Shown here: piece by piece, positions 7,072 to 12,329 of the stretch | Layout: every line of letters starts with the position of its first letter | Position numbering within the stretch: position 1 is the first letter of the stretch | Translations under genes and position numbers: made by a program | Notes under the pieces: generated by a model | What the model was told of the DNA's origin: nothing | The model's input: the letters and a program-made list of their open reading frames with translations, nothing else | The model's database searches: none | Origin: Desulfovibrio sp. | GTDB lineage: Bacteria; Desulfobacterota; Desulfovibrionia; Desulfovibrionales; Desulfovibrionaceae | Direction: 5' to 3' | Length of the DNA stretch: 12,329 bases | NCBI GenBank assembly: GCA_003512875.1 | Contig: DONZ01000188.1 | Span: forward strand, 1 to 12,329

Positions 7072-8545
7072 AAACAATGAAGCCCTTGCCGAAGTGATGA
7101 AAGATCTGCGCCCTTCTTTCTGGCGTCCTTTTTTAATCACTTCCTTACTGCTTTTGCTCGTGGTGGCGTTCATCACCGATTACAATATCCGCCAGTCCGA
7201 AGAAGTGCTCGGCGAACAAATGGCGGACAAGGGCATTCGCGCCATATGGCTTTTTGAAAATGTCCTTATGGATAAAATTCAGTTTAAAAGTACGGAAGTG
7301 CGCAATGAGTATATCCGCCATCTGGGCACGCAGGACGATTTTTCTTTTCTTGCCGTGACCGATAGCGAGGGGCGCTTTTTGGCGCACAGCGACATGAAAA
7401 AAATCGGTTCGTATCTGACTGTTTTCGATGCCGGGGAAGAAAGCGGTTTTTGGGAACGGGTGGAACATATTTTGCCGAGAACCGATGCGCAGGGCACGGC
7501 TTGGGGTTTTGTGAGCATCGGCAATGAACGGCTTTTTTTGGTGCACAGGATTTACGGCGAAAACTTCCGTCAGGGGAATTTGCGGTATCTGCACCCTGAA
7601 ATTACGGACTTTATCAATAAAGATGAAGTCAGGCATGTTTTCGCCGCAATAAATTCCAAAACCTTGCAAAAAGACATCGCCGTGTACAGACGCAAGGCGT
7701 TCACCGTCGCTCTTTGGATTTTGGGGCTTTCTTCCGTTTCCATGTGGATGGTTTCCCTTGTCAATAAATTGGTCAGCAACAGGAAAGCCATACGCATAGC
7801 GGAAAAAACCATCGCTTCCATGCGGCGTGAAGTGCTTGAGCTTGAAGAAGAAGTCATCAAACGTGAAAAACTCGCCGCCATCGGGAATTTAGCCGCCGGC
7901 GTAGCCCATGAGATACGCAATCCCCTAAGTTCAATCAAGGGCTATGCCACGTATTTTTCCGGATATTTTCCGAAAGAAAGCAATGAATATAAGGCGGCGC
8001 AAATCATGGTGCAGGAAGCGGAACGCCTGAACCGTGTCGTGGGTGAACTGCTGGGAGTTTCCCGCCCTACCGATGTTAAAAAAGCGGAAATTCCCATTGA
8101 CGGGGTATTGGATACGTGTATCGCCATTTTGCAGGCGGACGCGAAACAGCTTGGCATTGAGTTTCGGGTTTTCGGCAGGGGCAAGGTGCTGAATATCGAC
8201 CCTGACCGTATCAAGCAGGCGGTTTTGAATATCTGTTTAAATGCCGTCGAGGCTATCCGCGATGAAAAGAAAACCCTGCGAAAGGAAAAGCGCTATCATA
8301 TCGATATGACGGTAACGGAACAGGAAAAAAATTTTTGTCTGACCATAAAGGATAACGGTCCCGGAGTTGACCCGGAACTTTTAAGCAGGATTTTCGACCC
8401 GTATTTCACCACGAAGAATGAGGGGACAGGCCTCGGTTTGAGCAATGTGCGGAAAATTTTGGAGGCGCACGGCGGTTCCATAGAGGCGGAAAGCCAGAAG
8501 GGGCTCGGAACCGTGTTCAATCTGTATTTGCCGAAGAGAGGATGA
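7055..8545 (+). CDS. Membrane sensor histidine kinase of an NtrC-type two-component system
   Basis: This is the sensor of a two-component system with the response regulator that follows 4 bases later. Counting from the TTG at 7055 (496 residues), there is a membrane helix at about 26-41 and an extracytoplasmic region at about 42-215. That region contains FLAVTDSEGRFLAHSD and KKIGSYL, a pattern seen in Cache/PAS-like sensor domains. A second helix lies at about 216-236, followed by a charged coiled coil (about 250-278). The HisKA domain contains AHEIRNPLSSIKG with the phospho-acceptor His285. The ATPase domain has an N box around Asn396, DNGPGV (433-438), FDPYFTTK (447-454) and GTGLGL (457-462). 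The domain order resembles ZraS/HydH and NtrB-like kinases. The stimulus cannot be deduced. It overlaps thiL by 17 bases, which implies coupled translation. Confidence 0.93.
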   Translation: MTISNENNEALAEVMKDLRPSFWRPFLITSLLLLLVVAFITDYNIRQSEEVLGEQMADKGIRAIWLFENVLMDKIQFKSTEVRNEYIRHLGTQDDFSFLAVTDSEGRFLAHSDMKKIGSYLTVFDAGEESGFWERVEHILPRTDAQGTAWGFVSIGNERLFLVHRIYGENFRQGNLRYLHPEITDFINKDEVRHVFAAINSKTLQKDIAVYRRKAFTVALWILGLSSVSMWMVSLVNKLVSNRKAIRIAEKTIASMRREVLELEEEVIKREKLAAIGNLAAGVAHEIRNPLSSIKGYATYFSGYFPKESNEYKAAQIMVQEAERLNRVVGELLGVSRPTDVKKAEIPIDGVLDTCIAILQADAKQLGIEFRVFGRGKVLNIDPDRIKQAVLNICLNAVEAIRDEKKTLRKEKRYHIDMTVTEQEKNFCLTIKDNGPGVDPELLSRIFDPYFTTKNEGTGLGLSNVRKILEAHGGSIEAESQKGLGTVFNLYLPKRG

Positions 8546-8549
8546 AAAT

Positions 8550-9902
8550 ATGCAAAAATCAACGCTGCTTATTGTTGATGATGATTACGCGCATAGGAAC
8601 ATGCTGAAACTTATGCTTGAAAATTGGCATTACCGCACTTTTGAAGTGGAAACCGGGGAAGAAGCCGTGGACTTCGTGAAAAAGCAGGCTGTCGATTTGG
8701 TGCTGTGCGACGTGAGAATGACCAATATGGACGGGTTCGCCACGTTGCTCGCCATTCATGAGTGGAACCCCGCCATTCCGGTTGTTTTGATGACAGCATA
8801 TTCTTCCGTGGAAAAAGCGGTCGAAGCAATGAAAATGGGGGCGTATTCCTATGTGACGAAGCCTTTGGATTTTGAAGTGCTTAAGGCTACGCTTTACAAT
8901 GCGTTGGAACATACCCGCCTGAAAGAGGAAAACACGCAGCTGAAGCAAGCCCTCGGCATTGCGCAGACCATGCCTTTGGGAAAAAGCGCGCTTATGCGTT
9001 CTTTGCAGGAAATGATTGAAACCGTCGCTCCGAGTGAGGCGACGGTGCTTATCACCGGAGAATCCGGCACGGGAAAAGAGCTTGTCGCAAAAGCGATTCA
9101 AGCGAACAGTCTGAGAAAAAACCAAGCCTTTGTAACAATCAACTGCGCCGCCCTTGCGGAAAATTTGTTGGAATCGGAACTTTTCGGGCATGAGAAAGGC
9201 GCGTTCACCGGAGCGGACAAAATGCGCGAAGGGCGTTTTGTGCAGGCGGATAACGGCACGCTTTTTCTCGATGAAATCGGCGAAATGCCGCTCGCCCTGC
9301 AAGTCAAGCTTTTGCGGGTTTTGCAAAACGGCGAAATCCAGCGTGTGGGCAGCGATAAGGTGAAAATCGTCGATGTGCGGATTATTGCCGCCACCAACAG
9401 GAATTTGCAAAAAGAAGTGGAAGCCGGGCGTTTCAGGGAAGATCTGTACTACCGTTTGAATGTCATCGCTCTGGAAGTTCCGGCTTTGCGCGAGCGTAAG
9501 GATGATATTCCTTTACTTGCGCAGAAATTTGTGGAAAACTTTGCGCGTGCGAACAGGAAATCCATAAAAGGGTTCAGCCCTCAGGCCATGGACATGCTTA
9601 TGCGGTATGATTGGCCCGGCAATGTGCGGGAATTGGAAAACGCCATGGAACGGGCTGTCATTCTCACTGTGGGCGAATACGTCACGGAAAGGAGTTTGCC
9701 TCTCGCCATTCAGCAGATGACGGGAAACACGGCAGCCGTGCCAAGCGGCATTCTTGCCAACAAATCCTTGGATGATATCGAAAAAGAAGCCATTTCCGCA
9801 ACATTGGCGGAAACGGCGGATAATAAGAGCGAGGCGGCAAGACGTTTGGGAATCACCCGTGCGACCTTGCACAGCAAATTGAAAAAATATAACTTAGAAT
9901 AG
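8550..9902 (+). CDS. Sigma54-dependent response regulator (NtrC/ZraR family)
   Basis: This transcription activator is phosphorylated by the kinase encoded just upstream and drives sigma54 RNA polymerase. The 450 residues have three domains. The receiver (1-120) has the acidic pocket VDDD (9-12), phospho-acceptor Asp54 in LCDVRM, a Thr/Ala switch in MTAY and Lys104 in TKPLD. The central AAA+ domain (about 143-375) has Walker A GESGTGKE (170-177), the sigma54-contact loop GAFTGA (217-222) and Walker B LFLDEIGE (238-245). The C-terminal Fis-type helix-turn-helix is around KSEAARRLGITRATLHSKLKKY. All key residues are present, so it should be a competent activator. The start is ATG 8550 with GAGAGGA upstream. 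Targets are unknown, and I found no convincing -24/-12 sigma54 promoter in this window. ZraR, AtoC or HydG labels would be guesses. Confidence 0.95.
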   Translation: MQKSTLLIVDDDYAHRNMLKLMLENWHYRTFEVETGEEAVDFVKKQAVDLVLCDVRMTNMDGFATLLAIHEWNPAIPVVLMTAYSSVEKAVEAMKMGAYSYVTKPLDFEVLKATLYNALEHTRLKEENTQLKQALGIAQTMPLGKSALMRSLQEMIETVAPSEATVLITGESGTGKELVAKAIQANSLRKNQAFVTINCAALAENLLESELFGHEKGAFTGADKMREGRFVQADNGTLFLDEIGEMPLALQVKLLRVLQNGEIQRVGSDKVKIVDVRIIAATNRNLQKEVEAGRFREDLYYRLNVIALEVPALRERKDDIPLLAQKFVENFARANRKSIKGFSPQAMDMLMRYDWPGNVRELENAMERAVILTVGEYVTERSLPLAIQQMTGNTAAVPSGILANKSLDDIEKEAISATLAETADNKSEAARRLGITRATLHSKLKKYNLE

Positions 9903-9910
9903 GGGTCCTT

Positions 9911-10786
9911 ATGCTTTTGTTGGAAGGAAAAAGTGTTTCAAAGGCGCTGCGCGCGAAAGTGAAGGAAGAAATAGCCGCGCTTAGTTCCGCAGTCAAACGT
10001 GTTCCGGGGCTTGCCGTGATTTTGGTGGGGGAGGACCCTGCGTCCCAGGTGTATGTCCGCAATAAGGAAAAAGCTTGCGAAGAAGTGGGGATCACGTCCT
10101 ATTCCTACCGTTTGCCCCATGACATAGGGCAGGAAAACCTGATAAAACTGATCAGGGAACTGAACGCCGATGATAGGGTCGACGGCATTTTGCTGCAGCT
10201 TCCCTTGCCTGAGGGGCTGAATACGCAAGCCTGCCTGCAAGCCATCGATCCCCGCAAGGATGTCGACGGTCTGCACCCTGAAAACCAAGGCAGGCTCGCT
10301 TTGGGGCTCAAGGCTCTTCGTCCGTGCACGCCGGCGGGAACACTTTTTCTGCTTGATTATTATAAATACGATTTGGAGGGCAAGAACTGCGTCGTGCTTG
10401 GCAGAAGCCATTTGGTGGGACGTCCCCTCGCCATGATGCTGAATGATAAGACCATGAATGCGACAGTGACCATGTGCCATTCAAAAACCAGAAATTTAAA
10501 AGAGATTTGCCGGCAAGCCGATTTTATTTTTTTGGCGATCGGCAGACCCCGTTTTCTCACTCCCGATATGGTCAAGGAAGACGCCGTGATTATCGACATA
10601 GGCATCAACCGCACGGAAGACGGGCTTTGCGGTGACGCGGACTTCAAAGCGTTGGAGGGAAAAGTCGCCGCCATGACGCCGGTTCCGGGAGGGATCGGGC
10701 TCATGACCATTTCCCAGCTTCTTGAAAACACCATGCAGGCATGGAAATACGCAATGGGTTTAATTCGGCTTGAAGATTTGGCATAA
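9911..10786 (+). CDS. folD: Bifunctional methylenetetrahydrofolate dehydrogenase / methenyltetrahydrofolate cyclohydrolase
   Basis: FolD interconverts 5,10-methylene-, 5,10-methenyl- and 10-formyl-tetrahydrofolate in one-carbon metabolism, normally with NADP. The 291-residue length is typical. Markers are VGEDPASQVYVRNK with Tyr48 and catalytic Lys52, LLQLPLP (94-100), DVDG with Asp119, RPCTPAG (137-143), the dinucleotide-binding VLGRSHLVGRPLA (162-174), IDIGINR and TPVPGGIGLMT (256-266). In the last motif the family normally has GPMT; here the proline is Leu264, an unusual change near the cofactor and substrate site. The start is ATG 9911, with TAGGGG upstream, 8 bases after the regulator stop. 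The last eight residues or so (LIRLEDLA) extend slightly past the usual end. Function is very likely retained. Confidence 0.96.
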   Translation: MLLLEGKSVSKALRAKVKEEIAALSSAVKRVPGLAVILVGEDPASQVYVRNKEKACEEVGITSYSYRLPHDIGQENLIKLIRELNADDRVDGILLQLPLPEGLNTQACLQAIDPRKDVDGLHPENQGRLALGLKALRPCTPAGTLFLLDYYKYDLEGKNCVVLGRSHLVGRPLAMMLNDKTMNATVTMCHSKTRNLKEICRQADFIFLAIGRPRFLTPDMVKEDAVIIDIGINRTEDGLCGDADFKALEGKVAAMTPVPGGIGLMTISQLLENTMQAWKYAMGLIRLEDLA

Positions 10787-10833
10787 GGATATGTTGCCGT
10801 AAAAAAGACGGTATTTAAAAAAGGGCATTTGCT

Positions 10834-11499
10834 ATGGCACGGAAAAAATCTTTGGCGTTTCGCAGGGAACAGGCGCGAAAAATTCAGGAGGGGCTGCAAA
10901 AACGGTATCCTGAGCCGGAAACGCATTTGCACCATGAAAACGCATGGGAGCTTTTGATTGCGACCGTGCTTTCCGCCCAGTGCACGGACGCGCGGGTGAA
11001 TATGGTGACGCCGAAACTTTTTGCAAAATGGAAAGACCCGTTCAGTCTTGCGCGGGCAAATATCGCCGATGTGGAAGAGATAATACGGTCTACCGGTTTT
11101 TATCATAACAAGGCGAAAAATATCGTGGCGGCGGCAAAGCTTCTTGCTGAAAAATATCAGGGTGAAGTGCCGCGGACCATGGAAGAGCTGGTCAGGGTTC
11201 CCGGCGTGGCGCGCAAGACCGCCAATGTTGTTTTATATACGGCTTTCGGAATCAATGAGGGTTTGGCTGTCGATACCCATGTGAAACGTATCAGTCACAG
11301 GCTCGGTCTTACGGCTTCCCAAGACCCCGTGCGGGTGGAAAAAGATTTGATGGAAGTTTTTCCGCGGGAGGAATGGGGCAATGTCAATCACCGTCTTGTG
11401 TGGTTTGGAAGGCAAGTTTGCGACGCAAGAAATCCGAAATGTGCGGAATGTGAATTTGATACGCTTTGCCCGAAATACGAACCGAAAAAAACAGGCTGA
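10834..11499 (+). CDS. nth: Endonuclease III (DNA glycosylase/AP lyase)
   Basis: Nth removes oxidised pyrimidines from DNA and cleaves the resulting abasic site, starting base excision repair. The 221-residue protein has LLSAQCTD-type sequence (LSAQCTDARVN, 46-56), the helix-hairpin-helix VPGVARKTANVV with catalytic Lys128, and VDTHVKR with catalytic Asp147. The four cysteines that bind the [4Fe-4S] cluster are at 196, 203, 206 and 212 in the expected C-x6-C-x2-C-x5-C pattern. The start is ATG 10834 with AAAGGG about 8 bases upstream. It is separated from folD by 47 bases, the longest gap in the series. That gap holds only a weak CCGT/ACGG hairpin without a T run, so read-through from folD is likely. 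A terminator follows immediately. Confidence 0.97.
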   Translation: MARKKSLAFRREQARKIQEGLQKRYPEPETHLHHENAWELLIATVLSAQCTDARVNMVTPKLFAKWKDPFSLARANIADVEEIIRSTGFYHNKAKNIVAAAKLLAEKYQGEVPRTMEELVRVPGVARKTANVVLYTAFGINEGLAVDTHVKRISHRLGLTASQDPVRVEKDLMEVFPREEWGNVNHRLVWFGRQVCDARNPKCAECEFDTLCPKYEPKKTG

Positions 11500-11517
11500 A
11501 CAGCTTGCTTTTTGTTT
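11492..11517 (+). terminator. Intrinsic terminator overlapping the nth stop codon
   Basis: CAGGCT pairs with AGCTTG (6 bp including one G-T pair) around the 4-base loop GAAC, followed by C, TTTTT, G and TTT. The nth stop codon TGA (11497-11499) lies at the top of the stem. It is the first good terminator after the plus-strand series and probably ends the operon. Confidence 0.65.
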
Positions 11518-11789
11518 CATTGTCACCGTATGGGTTCTGCGGCTGTCTTCTGAATTTGCTGCCGCAAAAGGTGAAATTGCGTACAGAGAAAGCTGTCTTC
11601 AGTATCATAGTCAATGATATGGAGCGGTTCCGTTTAGCATGCACAAGGTTTTATACGACCTTGATTTAACCCGGTTTGAAGATTTGTTTTTATTTTCGGA
11701 AAAAACAGTTTTTTTATCTCAGGGAATAATTCCGAATGCCTGCAAATGCACTGGGCGTTTTTTATCGGTGTGCCCCGTCCTTTTCTTAG
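11518..11789. other. Intergenic stretch without a recognisable gene
   Basis: No open frame here has family resemblance or a ribosome binding site that I would trust. It contains several inverted repeats: CAAGGT/ACCTTG (11644-11649 with 11658-11663, 8-base loop), TTCGGAA/TTCCGAA (11695-11701 with 11730-11736), and an A6/T7 hairpin near 11701-11716. None is a clear terminator or operator. It may be decayed sequence or the upstream part of an RNA locus. Confidence 0.4.
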
Positions 11790-11795
11790 TATAAT
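11790..11795 (+). promoter_or_regulatory. Candidate -10 box TATAAT ahead of the structured region
   Basis: A perfect TATAAT sits in an AT-rich stretch, about 10 bases before the hairpin-rich segment. The matching -35 position (11767-11772, GGTGTG) is poor, so this is half a promoter at best and could be chance in AT-rich DNA. Confidence 0.25.
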
Positions 11796-11801
11796 CACAT
11801 A

Positions 11802-11962
11802 ATTATAAAATATCTTTTTGACAAAAGCGGCTAGCCGTTCTGCGTCAGCAGTACGGCAAAAATGCGTCTTGGAGAGAAAAAAGATATACTGTACCGAAAA
11901 TCGGCAATATGCTCAATGCTGCGAACTCTCAAAAACAGACAGCGAGAGCTGTTTCGTTTTTT
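11802..11962 (+). ncRNA. Candidate small structured RNA
   Basis: About 160 bases between a TATAAT and a hairpin plus T run contain many potential stems. These are CTTTT/AAAAG with loop TGAC (11814-11827) and a 10-bp stem with one T-T mismatch closed by GTCA (11834-11857). The palindrome CGGCTAGCCG (11828-11837) overlaps that stem and could compete with it. A long-range pairing joins TTGGAGAG (11869-11876) with CTCTCAA (11926-11932), enclosing CCGA/TCGG (11894-11904). I do not recognise a known RNA family: the stems and motifs do not match SRP RNA, tmRNA, RNase P RNA or a riboswitch that I know. It is not a leader, because the next gene is on the opposite strand. Expression and conservation are untested, so this is a hypothesis. 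Confidence 0.3.
11937..11962 (+). terminator. Terminator-like hairpin with T run
   Basis: AGACAGC pairs with GCTGTTT (7 bp including one G-T pair) closed by a GAGA tetraloop, then CG and six T. It is too far from nth (over 430 bases) to be its main terminator. This supports a separate short plus-strand transcript upstream. Confidence 0.55.
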
Positions 11963-11995
11963 AAAAGAGAGCAAAAAAATATGGGAGAGCGATAC

Positions 11996-12021
11996 AAAGG
12001 GGGAACGTCCGTTCCCCCTTT
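11996..12021 (-). terminator. Terminator hairpin after leuB
   Basis: A perfect inverted repeat has two 12-base arms, AAAGGGGGAACG and CGTTCCCCCTTT, separated by TC. It begins 14 bases beyond the leuB stop codon on the minus strand. The T tract is only TTT in either direction, but the stem is long and GC-rich. It probably ends the leuB transcript and could also stop plus-strand transcription reaching it. Confidence 0.7.
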
Positions 12022-12035
12022 AATAGAGCGTATCT

Positions 12036-12329
12036 TTATAAGCGTTCAATGACTTTATCAGTTATTTCAATGGTATTGCACAGGGTTTTGCCCTCTTCCA
12101 TGATGTCGCCGGTCCTGAAGCCGTCCTGCAATGTTTTGCGGACGGCATTTTCAATGCACAGGGCTTCTTTTTCGAGGTCGAATTCATGAAGAAGCATCAT
12201 GGATACCGATAAAATCGTCGCAAGGGGATTGGCTTTGTTTTGTCCTGCGATATCGGGGGCGGAACCGTGGATTGGTTCGTAAAGCCCCGCTTATTCGCTG
12301 CCGAGGCTGGCGGAGGCGAGCATGCCGAT
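12036..12329 (-). pseudogene. leuB: 3-isopropylmalate dehydrogenase, C-terminal part with in-frame TAA (cut by the right window edge)
   Basis: LeuB oxidises and decarboxylates 3-isopropylmalate in leucine synthesis. The last 96 sense codons are visible: GMLASASLGSE, then a TAA stop (12291-12293), then [42 protein letters not shown] and a stop at 12036. The sequence on both sides is clearly LeuB and in the same frame (85 codons between the two stops), so this is a nonsense change and not a frameshift. The family has a variable residue or short loop at the TAA position. A protein ending there would lack the NAD-binding HGSAPDIAG block and the last 84 residues, and should be inactive. TAA is a true stop in other genes here, so recoding is unlikely. 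Alternatives are a sequencing or assembly error, or loss of a few A bases from a run. The gene is otherwise undamaged, which suggests a recent event or an error. Confidence 0.8.

Noticed and set aside
8559..9410. Long minus-strand open frame (283 codons) opposite the response regulator
   Set aside because: Antisense shadow of a fully conserved NtrC-type protein; His/Phe/Arg-rich translation is typical of reverse-frame codon bias.
10832..10855. TGGCAC at the start of nth as a possible sigma54 -24 element
   Set aside because: The -12 TTGC element is absent at the required spacing and the site overlaps the start codon region of nth.
10360..11106. Minus-strand open frame spanning folD, the gap and nth
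   Set aside because: It crosses two well-supported plus-strand genes and shows no domain or start signal.
11644..11663. CAAGGT/ACCTTG inverted repeat as a terminator
   Set aside because: No T run follows on either strand and the stem has only 6 bp with an 8-base loop.
11818..11823. Perfect -35 box TTGACA in the intergenic region
   Set aside because: No acceptable -10 lies 16-18 bases downstream, and the bases are better explained as part of the CTTTT/AAAAG hairpin.
12036..12329. Stop codon reassignment (TAA read as an amino acid) to explain leuB
   Set aside because: TAA ends efp, aroQ, ysxC and folD at the normal family C-termini, so it is a working stop codon here.

Overview
The window looks like a chromosomal housekeeping segment from a Gram-negative bacterium of intermediate GC content. 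The gene set and protein character best fit a Desulfovibrio-like lineage (Desulfovibrionaceae, Desulfobacterota). That placement is an inference from family resemblance and has not been tested by a search. All three stop codons end genes here (TAA in efp, aroQ, ysxC and folD; TGA in uvrD, thiL, the kinase and nth; TAG in the regulator), so the genetic code is standard.

Left part, minus strand (1-2590): aroQ (type II 3-dehydroquinase), then efp (elongation factor P), then ftsK (DNA translocase, running off the left edge). aroQ and efp are 21 bases apart and probably co-transcribed. A strong intrinsic terminator follows efp and abuts the ribosome binding site of ftsK. ftsK has no ATG or GTG at the expected N-terminus; an ACG sits exactly where the start should be. 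A divergent intergenic region (2591-2724) separates aroQ from the plus-strand genes.

Middle part, plus strand (2725-11517): one tightly packed series, probably a single operon. It holds ysxC/engB (ribosome-assembly GTPase with a long basic tail), a UvrD/PcrA-type helicase, thiL (thiamine-monophosphate kinase with two insertions), a membrane histidine kinase and its sigma54-dependent response regulator (NtrB/ZraS- and NtrC/ZraR-like), folD and nth. Junctions are 1-base overlap, 16-base gap, 17-base overlap, 4, 8 and 47 bases. A terminator hairpin that includes the nth stop codon closes the series. The genes are functionally mixed: ribosome assembly, DNA repair (uvrD, nth), cofactor synthesis (thiL, folD) and a signalling pair of unknown stimulus.

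Right part (11518-12329): about 500 bases without a recognisable gene. The second half contains a cluster of potential RNA hairpins ending in a terminator-like hairpin plus T run, so it could encode a small structured RNA. The window ends in the 3' part of leuB on the minus strand, interrupted by an in-frame TAA just before a highly conserved NAD-binding block.

I found no mobile element, CRISPR array, tRNA, rRNA or clear new multi-gene system. The most notable points are the leuB nonsense codon, the missing canonical ftsK start, the structured intergenic region, and lineage-specific insertions or tails in AroQ, ThiL and YsxC.
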